This document shows positions 20,548 through 33,005 of a DNA stretch of 64,000 nucleotides, piece after piece. Source of the stretch: Rhizodiscina lignyota (Eukaryota; Ascomycota; Dothideomycetes; Aulographales; Rhizodiscinaceae); NCBI GenBank assembly GCA_010015805.1, contig ML978130.1, forward strand, positions 1,272,434 through 1,336,433, in the 5' to 3' direction. A program made the translations under genes and the position numbers. A model generated the notes under the pieces. That model did not search any database. It was not told the origin of the DNA and worked only from the letters and a program-made list of their open reading frames with translations. Within the stretch, counting starts at the first letter, position 1. Each line of letters opens with the position of its first letter.

Positions 20548-23500
20548 TTACGCCAGAAAATCATCCATCTCTACATCCGCCTTTATGCCATCACCTTCAG
20601 CCTCCGGTGCATCGGCGCCAAAATTAAGGTCAGCCGTGCTCGTCAGACCAAGTGCCTCACCTGCCATGCTGGCAAAGTATCCAGGCTCATCTTGACTCGC
20701 CTCGCCACCCACATTGGCAGCCTCGCCGTCAAAGCCACTGAAGCTCGGTGCAGGACCTGCATCGCTAATGTTGCGCTTGTGTCCAGGCTGGTGCGCAGTC
20801 GGACTGGTGGAGCCAGGATCGAACAGTGCAGGGTCGATTGCTGCGCCCGCTTCAGCGGGCGAGCCAGAGGTACGGATGAATCCTGCCGAGGCTCCAGTGA
20901 ACATACTGTTGTCATCATAATCCACACGCGCAGGGGCGGGTGCGAAACCAAAGCCAGAAACGGCAGACTCGCGACGACTGCCAGGGACTGAGGCGCCTTG
21001 AGGCGCGGGCTTGTTGGCTCGGAAGGCCGGCGGTTCGCCAGGAGGTGTGCGAGCACCGGGAGCGAATGGCGGTGGCTCGCCGGGTGGCGTGTGGCTTCTG
21101 CTGTTCGTCTTCACGACCGTCTGGCCCTGTACACCAACTTTGCTGTCCTTTCCAAGCGCATCAGAGTTCTTCCGTGGGATCTTCTTGGTCCTCAGATGCA
21201 CGGGAAGATCATCAGGATTTTCGATGCCCATCTCCTTCATCATCTTCTGCTGCTTCGTGGGACGAGGCTTGCGAGTGCTTAAGGAGTGCTCAATCTGGGG
21301 CGGTGCGTTTGGAGCGACCGGGGCCCAGCGATGTAGCTCTCTTCGAAGGAAGTTCGTTTCGTCAACAAGCAGGACATCAGCACCTTCAATCTTGCGAAGA
21401 TAGAAGCGCTGAACAGAGAGTTCGTCTGGAGTCGACATCATTGGGTTCATGAGGTGAGTGATGTGGCTGCGGAATTGCGAAGCTTGATCGACAATATTGT
21501 TGAGGCACTCCTCCTCATCAGGCTGGAACGGAAGACCAGATAGTTCATCCTGCCAAGCCATGAGGTCCTCGAGCTTAGGACGAGCCGCATCGCGAGGGAT
21601 CTTGACGCGGTAGTCGCAAATAGGACAAGTGTATTTGTCGTCCTCCTTGATCTTTCCGCGAGCGATCTTGAGGCATTTGCCGTGGTACCTATAAATACTT
21701 CTCTTAAAATCGAATGGAACTCCAATGATAATTGCAGTTGGAAAATAGGGGGGAACTTACCACTCATGACAGATTTCGCACTCGATCATCATGCCAGCTT
21801 CCGGCTTGCGGCAGATGCAGAAGACATCGCGGTTGGGGTCTGCGACATCCATTTCGTGGTCTTCGGTAGGAGAGTTTGCTCGAGATGAAGGTTCGACGGG
21901 CATCCGGGGAGTGTCTCTCAGGTCGAAGCAGGCCTCGTTGCGAGACTCAACCCACTGCATGTGCTGAAGTAGGATGTGTAACGGCGCATTCGCTTTACCA
22001 AAGAGCTTCTTACCACGACGCATCCAGTCCTCATGCCTCTTCTGTTCTCGCTCCAAGTCCAGCGTTCCAGGTGGACGGCCAGTAAGCTCAGAGAGACCCT
22101 CCATAGCTTCCTTGACTTCCTTATAGGTGGGTCGTTGTCGCAGGTCTGGGTTTTTGCTCGCTTCGTAGAGGGCGACGATCTTCTCTTGAGCATCGCGCTG
22201 CTTCTTCAGAATGGAATCGACGTCTGCGAGAGTTTCGCGAGAGACAGGAAGGTCTGCGGCTTGAGTCGAGAGCGCATCCAGTTGCTGGTAATGTACGTTT
22301 TCAGCAGCCATGATTTCTTTGGCTTTGGCTTCCCAGAACTCGCCTAGGCTCTTTTTCTCCTTGAAGCGCACAATAAAGCCGTCCGTCTCAGGAATTTCCA
22401 GGTCGAGGCCTTGCTGAATGAAGTCTGAGATTTCCTGCAGCGTGCCGATCTTCCCAGGTTTTTGGCGTTCAGTGGCATGCTCGTACCACTGCAGTTGCTT
22501 GACCAATTTCTCGAGCTGATCGACTTCAGGAATGTCGACATTGTAAGAGCGGCCGAGCTCGGCTAAATCTTCTAGCTCGGCCAAACTTCGGGACTGCGGC
22601 GTGCTCATGACCTCAACGGCTTGCTGCTGGAAGCTGGCAATGTTTTCAGCCTTTTCTCGCAGGACACCAATCTCCGGGCAGTCGAAACCAATGTCTTCGG
22701 CGGAGCGAAGTAACTTCCGGATGTTGTCAACATTGCGAAGTTCCTTGTCGCGCTCTTCTTGCTCTGCCGCCTTTGCTATGCTTTGTTTGCGCCAGGCCCG
22801 CTCGTTCTTTCTGCGATTCTGCTGTTTTCTCGTCGTATAGTTGGTAGCTTCCTCGACCCACTCCTGACAGCGGTCCACGAATTTCCGAAGATCAGGGAGC
22901 TCCTTCAGCTCCCACTGGGTGTTGATCTTCTCGCCATCAGCAAGGATTGTTCGCAAGCTCTTGAGAGGCGGCGCCTGATCTTCTTCCAGCAGCGTATCAA
23001 GCTTCTCCAGCCATGTCTCCGGTGTCCGGGCAACGTCAACAACTTTCTGAACTGTAGTCTTGAGCTCCTTGTCTGTCAGGCGGAGCTGGAGAACATGGTG
23101 TCCACCGGCAGCCGAGAAGCGCTCTTCAGCCGGCAAGTCGCAGCACTCGTACTGGCCTGCATGCTCCAAGCACATGACCTTATCTGTCTTTTTGCAAATG
23201 TACCTTGACAGATAGCTGAATGATTTGCAGAAAGCGCAAACGCAGTCGTCATCGCTGATTTCCGCTGGATAATCTTGCACGGCAAGGTCGCATTGTGGGT
23301 CGGTTGCATGAGGCTCGTCCAGTGGGCAGGAGTGTTCCTTTGTGGCCTTGTGAGCTTTCACGTATTCCGATCGAACCCTCATTTCCTCGTCCATCATCCG
23401 CTCAAGAGCGGGTCCAAGCCACCTGGCGGTCTTGATGGAATGGTCACGCGATGCCGCAGAAAGTAAAAGCTCGTCATGACAGAATACTGGCTGTCGCCTG

Positions 23501-26101
23501 AACATGCGCAGTCTACGCACAGCCTCCTCACCATACGGCTCCCAGTCCTGCGGCGCAAAATTGACTGCTTCGTTGAAGTTGAAACCATGATTGAAGCCTG
23601 CATGATAAGCCTGCGGGAATGTGATGACGAACTGGCCGGCTCTCTGATCGAGCGCGTATACCCTGACACCAGCCTTGCGAAGTCTCTCCGGAGTGAACAG
23701 GGTGGTCAACTGATACAACAAATCAGGATTTGATTCGAAGAGCTCCGGGACCAAATCACGCATCGCATTCTCGAGCTTCTCAGCATCTTCGGCCGGTACG
23801 CCATACCATGTCTTAGTTGCACCGAAATGCTGATAGTTGGCAGAATACGTGCTGTGGTCCTCTGCATGCCAGCAAAAGCACGAAAAGCACATGCCAACGT
23901 ACAGCCACGGCACGGTCATGCCGGAAATGTCCGTTTTGATATGTCGGAACAGTGAATCCTTATCCAGGGGCAAGTTGTTCAGGTTCCACGCATCGGAAGC
24001 GTATGCGTCCCGAGGGTTCTTCTCCAAGGTTGGGAAGCCGCTACCGCTGATGTGCGAGTGGATGTCCGCGCCATACTCCACTTCAACAGTCTCAGTCAAG
24101 CTCTCGGTCAATCTCCAGAACTCGCGCTCGATATCATCCTCGGTAGTGGGGCGCTTGTTGTTTATTACCGGGTCGAAAGGCATTATTGGGTCGAAGTGCT
24201 GATTTTTGAAGAGTTGCGCGCGATACTGAAATTGTCGAAGGGAATAAGTACCGCCCTCCTCGAAACCAAAATCACCGCTTCCGACCAAGCACCGGGGACA
24301 GAACCAGTCTCTCGGTGGCATTGCTGGCAGCGGAGGATCGAGACACTGGGGATGGTATCCGAAATCGCATCCATCACACAGGGCCAATGAGTACGAATCT
24401 CCAGGTCCGCCACAACTTTCGCACCTTGTGCCAGGTTTGTCGTTAGGTCCACGAGGAGGTAAGAGACGAGGTGCTGCTAGCCGAGGCTGGGTCATGTGCG
24501 ATCCAGCTACGGTTGGTGCACCATCTTTCTTCAGGCGCTTGCTCCTTCGTCCAGCTTCCGAGTCACCATTTATCATAGGTTCACCATCGACGGAGAGCGG
24601 TCGCTTCATCGGGCTTGGATTGAACGGCTGCATGTTCGGAACAGATGAGTGCGTAATGGCGGAGGGTGCGAGATTGGGAGTATTAGCAGCAGACAATTGT
24701 GGACTCTCGAAGGACCTTTGTGGCGTTGCATTGTTCGATTCGGTTTTGTGAATTCCATTTGTCGCATTGATTGCAGAAAAACCTGATGTTGGCGGCGCAG
24801 CATTTACAGCGGTGAATCCTGAATTGACAGCAGTAAAGCCGGAGTTTACGGCAGTAAAGCCAGACGATGACCTCGGTGGCTCTGGAGGTCGCGCTGGAAC
24901 AGTGGGAGGCGCTGGAGGTGCTTCATGAGCAATCGGTGGAACTAACTCTGGAGGGAGGATCGGCTGTTGCGGGGATGCGCCATGCATCGAAGCATTGAGC
25001 GCATTTGAAGCGCGCATTGCCGGGGAATCAGCGCCAAGACTCGAAGGAGTGTGCTGGTGAACTTTGAGTGGCGACCTTGAAGGCGACGGCGTGTATGGGC
25101 CACCATTTTCGAACTCCTGCTGCTGGCGCACTCCAGGCTTGACCTGCGCAAGATAATCTTCGAACGGCAGCAGCCACTTCTGATATGAGTTCTTGAGCGA
25201 CGTTGACAAGGAAGACATAATCTTCCCACTATAGCCAAGGAGTCGTCCGATTTCTGCCCACTTCTTGCCCTTGCATACCCGCTCGAATCCTCCTTGCGCC
25301 TCGACAAGGTTCTTCAGTTTGTACAGGTCGAGAGGACGCTTATCGACGCTTGGAAATCGGTTCAAATTCGTGCCATTGCGCTGTTTGTGGAACTTTGCAA
25401 GTTGATCGAGATAGTTGAGATTCGCGCGAGTGCCTACATAGTCATCTGTTTCAGTAAGGCAGTTCAACAAGGTGGGAGGATCAATTTTGTTTGTACCTCC
25501 TTCAACGATATTGAGCTCCTGTCGACGTGTTCGGAAATGGAAGCGCTGCGAGTGAATTAGCATGGGGGCATTAGCCTAAAGAAACTGAAAAAGAAACATC
25601 TCGTCGGAATGAAGAGAACGCAGTTAGAAGTGTTACGAAGAAATAGTTTGCATGCGAATCTGAGTAATGACGTACCTCAGTATCGATGGCAAGGTCCGGA
25701 TTCCAGCTATCAGGCGGTATGATTTTGACGATACCGTACTTCCTGCCCTCTTCCGCAATGCTCTTGATGAATTCAATCGGGTTCCTGAACTGTTCTTCAG
25801 TTGGCCTATATGTCGGGGCCTCCTGCAAACCAAAGAGGCGTTGTGGTTTGGTATATTCCCTCGCCATATTAGGCTGTCCTCGTCGCTCGACCGTCGCCAT
25901 GTCCAGCTTCTGCGCCTTGAGCGAGCTCAGTGGCTTCGGAATCGTCCCGTTGGTCGTCGCATTCATTAGGGGACCTCCGCCCATGCGGCCCATTCTGCCC
26001 TGCGGAGTGCTGGCACCAGGAGTACCGTTGGCAGGGCTGTTTCGCATGGCGGATGCGCCCATCGTGGAGGACGAGCCTCCGACTGCAGGTGCATGCACCA
26101 T
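20548..26101 (-). CDS. KDM5/Lid2-type histone H3K4 demethylase (JmjN-ARID-PHD-JmjC-C5HC2-PHD)
   Basis: Four exons (26101..25676, 25545..25497, 25433..21761 and 21688..20548) encode 1762 residues. In order there is a JmjN domain near residues 85-130 (PTYRPTEEQFRNPIEFI). An ARID follows at about 165-260 (RFPSVDKRPLDLYKLKNLVE), then PHD1 near 496-542 (CESCGG..CDGCDFGYHPQC). The JmjC domain carries the Fe(II) ligands in WHAEDHSTYS (about 681) and YHAGFNHGFNFNEAVNF (about 769). A C5HC2 finger follows near 890-945, then a PLU-1-like helical region, and PHD2 is split by the last intron (CICRKPEAGMMIECEICHEW). KDM5 enzymes remove methyl groups from H3K4me3/2 using 2-oxoglutarate and repress transcription. 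All catalytic residues are present. Intron 2 has no stop and a length divisible by three. Confidence 0.95.
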
Positions 26102-26972
26102 CTTTTACTCCAAGGCCGCTAGCCGGCCCAGCTCAAGTTGATATCCGCAGGATGTATGGAATGGTGGTGATAATGGTATGTGTAGTAGACGGCCGCCTCC
26201 GTGTCTCTCTGTGAACTAATTCTCGACACCTCTCCCGGCTCTCTCACAAGCTTTCTTGACACATGTATGCTCCGCCAAGGGTGCTTGCTGGCTCGGCACA
26301 CGCATGCGATAAAACGAATGGACGGGGTGAAGGTGCGTCGATCGGGGGTCGGCGTGGTCAGTCTCGTGAAGTCGTCGGGCGGTGGTGGACGATGGGGGAC
26401 GAGAGTTTAGCGGTGCGGAGTGCGGGAGAGGTTGGAGAGAGACGGCGCTGATGTGGGCTTCTGCGCATAAAGCTCCTTCGCTGCTTGAGGCTCGTCGCGC
26501 TAGCCCCCTTTCGGCCGTCCCGATCGGAGGACGAACGCTTTCTAGCAAATCTAGCACTTCGCCCATGAATAAGCGCATATTTTCCGATCAGCAATTTCTG
26601 CATCTTTGGGGCGTTGTTTTGGAATATCGGTCCTTGTTAAGACGCAAGTTTTATTGTGCGGACGAGAGAAAAATAGCTTTCATCTGCTCTGTGGGAGCTC
26701 TGGCAATCACATTCCCAGGGTTAGGGTTTTGCGCTGTACGCCTAGCGCGCCGCCAACATGGAATCATTCTCAACGCAAATCGAGTATGACGACAACGTCC
26801 AAGGCAGCTGAAAGTTCCATGCATGTGCTGTCATTTATCTGACATCTCCATTTTTGGATAATCGACCGAAATATGTACAGGAAGGAACTTATATACAAGA
26901 ACAGAAGTCAACGACAATTTGCAAACCAGCTTCCCCCACTCATTGTGAGTGCCACACAGAGTACACTGTGCT
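26102..26972. other. Intergenic: KDM5 upstream region and rhamnogalacturonase 3' region
   Basis: About 870 nt without a supportable gene. A two-unit telomere-like motif (AGGGTTAGGGTTTT) is at 26717-26730. Confidence 0.55.
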
Positions 26973-28397
26973 CTATATCTTCGCCGCTGCAGTAGAGCAG
27001 CTAACACATCCACCAGGTCCATTCTTGGCACTAATGGCCTGGACACCGGGGAAGTACATCGTCGGTATAGCAGGAATCGGGATGCTCATTGTTGTGCCGA
27101 AATCGGTGCTGAGATCCGCCGCCATAGTTGGAGCCGCATAGCCGCTCGGCGTCGCGGTAATGGTACTTGTCACAGCATCATATTCGCCCGAACCAGACTC
27201 TAGACACCCGCCGGTGCCGTGTGCCGAGCGGCAGATTTCGTACTCAGAGGTCCCTGTCTCAGTCCACATGGCGAAATCGACCACTTGCATATTTGTGCAA
27301 GGAGCCCCATCTGCGCACTTGAATTGCATCGGACCGCGCTGGATGCCGTTCGAGCAGGTGCCTGTCCAGTTCGAGAACGTGATGTTGTCGAGCTGCACAC
27401 CGTCACCGGCGACAGGGCTCATGCTGGCCCAGTACTGGTCGACATTCAGGCTGTAGGCATTGCCATGGCCAATGAAGTTTTCGAGGACGACATCTTTCAT
27501 GGTGCCAGAGCCGCCGTTTGACTTGATCATGAGCATCTGGTTCGAGCCCCAGGTGTACACGTTGCGGTAGATGATATCGCTGATGTCTACGTCTGCCCCA
27601 AGAGAGCCGAAGGCACAGCCGCCGGAGAGGTTGCAATAGATGTTTTCGATGAGGATATTCTGAGCAGGCGATTTGACGGTGACGCATTCGTCTTTATTCG
27701 TGACCATGACCTTTCATTCACGTTAGTCAAAATCCTCATGTGAGTGTGAGCAAGCGGAACTCACATCATGGATCCAGATGTTGGTCGACCAGACATCGAC
27801 TCCATCTAAGCCTCCGGAGTTGCCGCCTCGGATAGCCACGTTATAAACCTCTCCGTTGGAGCACGTATCCATCGTGAAGTGGAAAGCAGGAGAATCAACC
27901 AATGCAATATCATGAACTGAAAAGTCTTGGACCTCGTAGAACCTCAAGAGACGTGGGCCACTCAAGCTTCCCTGCTGGTGGAAAATATACCCATTCCCTT
28001 GAATCGCACCTCTACCCGTTCCACTCATAAACTCAATGTCCGAGCTGTGCTCAATCATGATCATATTGCCACCGTCCGTACCGGTTCTGTTGATGACTCC
28101 ATCAAGCCGAATGACCACACCCGTCCCGCCGGTGAGCGTTACCCAGGTATTCATCGCCCAAGTCCCGCTTCCGATATAAATTGCGCCGCCCGATTTGCAG
28201 TCGTTCCATGCCGCAGAGAGTGCTGGTCCGATGTCTGTCTTGCCGTCCGCTTTCGCACCGTAGGCCGTCACAGCGCAGACCTTCTTGCGTTTATCCGCGT
28301 AGGACGTCGTGGGGCCAACGGAGCCAGAGAGCTGTGCGGCGGTGAAGGGAAGGAGAAAAGAAGAGAGCAAAAAGAGTGACTCGAAGTTGAAACGCAT
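26973..28397 (-). CDS. Rhamnogalacturonase (GH28), secreted
   Basis: Two exons (28397..27765 and 27710..26973) with a 54-nt intron encode 456 residues. Residues 1-21 form a signal peptide (hydrophobic [14 protein letters not shown]). The start of the mature protein, [16 protein letters not shown], is the usual opening of the GH28 beta-helix. The catalytic region matches rhamnogalacturonases rather than polygalacturonases: [18 protein letters not shown], then [15 protein letters not shown], then [17 protein letters not shown]. The enzyme cleaves alpha-1,2 bonds between galacturonate and rhamnose in the pectin backbone outside the cell. The C-terminal tail after about residue 370 is Ser/Thr/Ala rich. 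Neighbouring genes show no other pectin enzymes. Confidence 0.93.
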
Positions 28398-29113
28398 GGT
28401 GAAAACGGGCCAGCCGTGAAGACGGCTGCTGAATGAATGGCAAAGAATGGAAAAGAGGACGAATGCTCAACCTACCAAAGAGATCGGGATGCCTTGAACT
28501 TCATATTGCACATGTGCTTCATCTAGGTACTCCGTAATGTGCGGTCGGGCGAGAGCATCCTTGAGAGAATCAGTCGGCTTATGATTTGAGAGCGGTTACG
28601 CGTAATTGCGGCGAAGAATTACAGTACCTATTACGGGCGTTCAAATGCCCTAGCGATATGACGGCTTAAAGCTGAGGTCGAGGCGACGCCGATAATTTGA
28701 GGCTTTGGCGTAGCCGCTTTCGGTTAGAGATCGTCGTCCGTTTCAATCTCGCGTGTTTGATGTTTAGTCGACCAGCCGCAGGGGCTGGCAGCATCTCCTT
28801 TAGCGGCATGTCTTTATTCTATCTGAGAATGACCCTTGACCGGACGTCCATCTATATATCAATACCCTTCCAAGGTGGTAGGGTAGGTAGCGAGGACGGA
28901 ACATGCACTCAATCTTAGTCCACTTGGCCTAGGTCACGTGATAGCCTTTGAGACGTGGACACGTGCACTGAGACCGCAGTCTGTCAAAGTGCACTGCGAT
29001 TTTAGCCCCAGCAGAAGGCTTCGTCCGCCACACCAACCTTTTGAAAGTGCTAAAGATTCACTGCAGCCCCCGAAGTACGCAACTTTCTTTCAGTTTAAAG
29101 TAGCTAGTACTGC
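28398..29113. other. Intergenic with one repeat copy
   Basis: This holds the upstream region of the rhamnogalacturonase gene and the 3' side of the acyltransferase gene. Repeat copy 7 is at 28991. No gene is seen. Confidence 0.55.
28991..29030 (+). repeat. Dispersed repeat, copy 7
   Basis: GCACTGCGATTTTAGCCCCA followed by GCAGAAGGC matches the family head with a single change in the first 18 bases. Confidence 0.65.
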
Positions 29114-30832
29114 TCAGAGGCGCGCTCCACTCTCAGGAAGCAACAATGTCTCCATCTTCTCTTTCCATTTTCCGACCCATTCCTCATCCATAATACTCGC
29201 ATCGTAAGAGACGCTGAAAATCAAGCCGTAGGGTAAAGTCATGCTTCCGACGAGGAATTCACCTTCCCTTGCTCTCACTCCGCTACGAGAATTCTTCCAG
29301 CGAGCCTCCAGGTCCCAACTCCTTTCCTGGACTGGCACAGAATGTGCCTTGTCATCGAAGAAGTGCTTCAGCGAGCCAACACTACTAACCCCATTCGTAG
29401 ACCAGCTTGGGTCTTTGCTTGATGGGTAGTCCCCCTGTGGGTTGAACGGAGACCTTCGCAAGCCGTTTGGTCGTTTCATGTTCCATCCTCCGTCCAGTTG
29501 AGCGATATAGCCACTTGCCAGCAATCTTGACGGACTGTATGCTGCAAGACTGAGTTTCTCAGATGGACTTCTAATCCTCTTCTGATACATCCCCAGCTTC
29601 CTCTGGCATTGCTTCAGCAGCAATCGAAAGCGGCCGACTTTATCGAGTTCCGACGACAGGAACGGCAGGGTGAAGCTTGAGCCGAAGCTGAGCATGCATG
29701 ACTCCGAGGGTTTGTTGTATCCGAAATACGGCTTGGGATTCAGCGGGAACGATATGATCATTGGCTTCCGCTCCGCAAGCGACACATTGGGATGTCGTTC
29801 CTCTTCAAGCTCCATCATTGCGAGCGCAACGAGAGCGAAGCAGGCGGCTCCAACCGTACCGCCAGCATTGCGGGTTATCTCCCTGAGATTTTGAAACGCA
29901 CTGGGCGGGAGTTGGATGAGGCAGTGTCCGGTTTTGAGTGGTGGCCTACGCTCTTCAGAATAGTCAAGCACGTCGGAATACTTTGGCTCAAGGGTTGGGA
30001 ATGTTCGTTGCTCGTTTTGAAGCGGGTTTTCGAAGCCGGCTGGAAGAGGTCGTCTCACATGCCGAAGTATTCGTGCAATGGCCCAGAACCAGCGTTGCCT
30101 CGCTTTGCTGCCAGGAATTTGTGGATACAAATCTTCCTGAGCGACGGGAAGGCGGGATTCTATCTCTGTATGCATGCAATGCTTTTTCAGGTTCTCCAAA
30201 AGCTGATACTTCTTGGTATTGAGCAGCCGAATAAAGTGGGACATCCAATGGTAAGTAGACATCCCGTCCGAAATCTCATGGCCGACGGTCAGGACAAGTT
30301 TTAGTGTCGCCTCTCCTTCCCCTCGTTGCTCCCAAGGTAGAACAAATAGTCTCGACAAGCATTTGGAGGCATCCAAGACACGCGCCGTGTTTGCGCAATG
30401 ATGGTAGAAGTCGTTGAGATCTACGGCAGTTCCACGCTCTTCTAAGAATGATAGATTCTGTTTAGCCTCTCGGACTACTTGGTTCACATTCTCGGGTACC
30501 CCGATGACAAAGGACCTCTGCTTTTCTGGTCCCTCTTCGACGACTCGAGACATCAGCAGTACATGCTGAAGTCTCAAGCTTGCCCATGCAAGAAGAACCT
30601 TTAGTCGCAGTTGTGCATATGTAAGACGTTGATGCTTCAAATCCAGTGTCAACCCAAAGCTTATGTCGGCTCTGCCTTCACGGTCTGTTCCGTCATAGCT
30701 GAAGAAGTTTTCGACAAGTCCATGAGGTCTCTTGAACGTTGTTCGGCCTTCCTCGTCGACATCCGTTCGCCAGCGGTAGTAGTTCTTCGCGTATCTGGAG
30801 AGCCAATGAGCTTGTGTCGCTTCCGTCGCCAT
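29114..30832 (-). CDS. CoA-dependent acyltransferase-like protein (condensation/BAHD fold)
   Basis: An intronless frame encodes 572 residues. The motif VGHEISDGMS near residue 185 is the HxxxDG active-site signature of chloramphenicol-acetyltransferase-like, BAHD and NRPS-condensation enzymes. It is preceded by a strand with LFVLPWEQ and a long N-terminal half typical of fungal O-acyltransferases. The family's second conserved motif (DFGWG type) is not clear, so the subfamily is uncertain; the region GSMTLPYGLIFSVSYDASIM near residue 535 occupies the position of the C-terminal strand-helix. The substrate cannot be predicted, and no polyketide or peptide synthase lies nearby to suggest a cluster. 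Confidence 0.7.
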   Translation of the reverse strand: MATEATQAHWLSRYAKNYYRWRTDVDEEGRTTFKRPHGLVENFFSYDGTDREGRADISFGLTLDLKHQRLTYAQLRLKVLLAWASLRLQHVLLMSRVVEEGPEKQRSFVIGVPENVNQVVREAKQNLSFLEERGTAVDLNDFYHHCANTARVLDASKCLSRLFVLPWEQRGEGEATLKLVLTVGHEISDGMSTYHWMSHFIRLLNTKKYQLLENLKKHCMHTEIESRLPVAQEDLYPQIPGSKARQRWFWAIARILRHVRRPLPAGFENPLQNEQRTFPTLEPKYSDVLDYSEERRPPLKTGHCLIQLPPSAFQNLREITRNAGGTVGAACFALVALAMMELEEERHPNVSLAERKPMIISFPLNPKPYFGYNKPSESCMLSFGSSFTLPFLSSELDKVGRFRLLLKQCQRKLGMYQKRIRSPSEKLSLAAYSPSRLLASGYIAQLDGGWNMKRPNGLRRSPFNPQGDYPSSKDPSWSTNGVSSVGSLKHFFDDKAHSVPVQERSWDLEARWKNSRSGVRAREGEFLVGSMTLPYGLIFSVSYDASIMDEEWVGKWKEKMETLLLPESGARL

Positions 30833-31975
30833 CTTTCAGATATCACCATGATTATTAGCGGTATTTTCGTTGAGATGGAGATGTGCGGAGTTTTGGTGGG
30901 TGTACATATGCACGAGATGTCGTGATGAGCCGACTCCGCCTTTCCTGTGCAACTGATTGGGGAACAGTGAAAATCTGACATCAATATATGTACCACCGGC
31001 CGCCAAACGTCCATTTTTGGAATGAAGTTTTTGAATTAGTCGATCGAATTGAGAGTTTTTCTACGTGATCATTTTTCTCCGGTTCTTAAAGAAGTTTCCC
31101 GATCGGCAAGGCATCCAAATGGACAAAGCTAACAGCCGGTTTTGAAGACAATTAACGAGTACTAAATCGAGCATTTATGAGCGCATCTAGTTTTATTCTC
31201 TCTACGTATCTAGAAATATTTCAGCTTTAATCCGTTATCCAGCCACATACTTTCACAAACGACCAACCCTAACCCTAAGCCACTGCTTTACACGGACCGA
31301 ACGTACCTAGCTATGACAACGAACGTCCGTTAATCTGCCTTTGAGAGGCCCACACCTGAGAAACAAATCAACTGAAACGGACCGAATGGAGCAACAGCGG
31401 AGGAAAGCAAAGCCAACAGTTCTCCACATCCAGCGCACCTGCTCATCGGTCTTATTTCCGGGCTGAGCCCGTCGCCCCTCACTCCTATTGGGGACATTCC
31501 TCAACGTCAATCCTATTGCTTCCGGCGAATTCCTCTCCTTGGCTCCCAAGGAGCCCCAAACTCATGGATAACAATAGAGAGAGCTAGTGCTCTTGTACAT
31601 GAACTATCTGTTCCCTTCTCGTGCGGTAAGGCCCGCCACTCCGCCGTGAATACCCCGTGTGAAAGCGAGACAAGCGAGTATACATCCGAGTATGATTTCA
31701 CTGCCCCGTAAGGCTGCTACCCGAATGCATCTGCGGAACCGTAGTGTTGCGGGGTCAAATTGGCCCTTAGGCGTTCGAAATATGTCCCCTCGAATGGAAT
31801 ATCTCCGCTCTATTCCCAGCTTCTTTTCTTGTTATCCTTTTGGTCTGACGCAATGGGTACGGCATATAAATATTGCTCCTGTATCCCAGTATCCTAATCC
31901 AAGTATCTCCACTTCTCTTCTATATCGAGACTACATACACCATATCTAGACTGCGTACAGTTCATTTAATACATC
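30833..31975. other. Divergent intergenic region
   Basis: This 1.14-kb region lies between the acyltransferase (minus) and the hydrolase (plus) and should hold both promoters. A telomere-like AACCCTAACCCTAA motif is at 31265-31278. No gene is recognised. Confidence 0.55.
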
Positions 31976-33005
31976 ATGCCAAACACCAAGACAGTCCAGG
32001 TGCCCCTTCTGGGCGGCGTCACTGCCGCTTACCAGACTCCCTCATCTCAGCCGTCAATTGATCCGTCCAAGCCAACTCTTATCCTGGTCAACAGCTTCAC
32101 GACATCATCTGAGCTGTACCAAAGCCAATATAACAACAAAGCTCTAACCGATGCCATGAATCTCGTGTCAATCGAGCTGCTCGGGCACGGCCAGACGCGC
32201 ACGAAGAGGGAGAACTTCACCTACTGGGACACTGCAGAGATGAACTTGCAGGTATCACATGATCTCACTCCCCTCTTACTTGGAAGCTCACACGCAGCAT
32301 AGGTAATGGAGGCCCTTGGGATCAAGAAAGCCTTCGTTCTGGGAACAAGCCAAGGCGGCTGGATCACCGTGCGCATGGGTACGTCAACACAATAGCCCCC
32401 TCCCTAACACTCTAATAATACGTATAAACACTCACCAACACTCCGTTTCAGCACTCCTCGGCCCGGACGTTATCGAGGGCATCATCCCGCTGGGCACGTC
32501 GCTCGACTCCGAATCCGAGCGCACGCGCATGCACGGCTGCTGGAACGGGCCGAAGCTGCTGTCGGAGGGCATTCTCAAGGAGGCAACGTCGACCAAAGCG
32601 ACGCCGGACTTTGAGCCTTCGACGGGCTACTGCGACTTTCTGATCGACATTGGCTTTGGGAAGAACTGCCCCAGCGACGTGCGTGATTTCTGGCGGAAGA
32701 CGATTAAGAGCAACTACCAGGGCGACGACGGCAGGAGGCGAATCCGGATGGCGGGGATTAATCTGGCTGAGCGGGATGGGCTGCACGGGAGGTTGTCAGA
32801 TGTCGTCTGCCCTGTGCTCTGGCTTCATGGCACGGATGACGCCGTCTACTCGGTTTCAAACGCACAAGAGGAGGTCAAACTGTTCACTAGATCACCAGAC
32901 GCGCAGGTTGTGGTCGTGGACAAGGGCCAGCATTTCCTCAGCTTTTCACATCCAAAGGAGGTGGATAACGGTGTCATCGAATTTGTGAAGAAGTACCACA
33001 AGTGA
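31976..33005 (+). CDS. Alpha/beta hydrolase
   Basis: Three exons (31976..32251, 32303..32378 and 32452..33005) encode 301 residues. The fold signature is clear. There is an oxyanion region PTLILVNSFTTSSE near residue 35, and LLGHGQTRTK near 70. The nucleophile elbow GTSQGGW is in exon 2 with Ser as nucleophile. An acid-bearing loop WLHGTDDAVYSV lies near 240 and the catalytic His in DKGQHFLSF near 280. Substrate is unknown; ester or lactone hydrolysis is the family's common chemistry. Intron 1 (51 nt) ends in CATAG and intron 2 (73 nt) in TTTCAG; both keep the frame. Confidence 0.88.
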
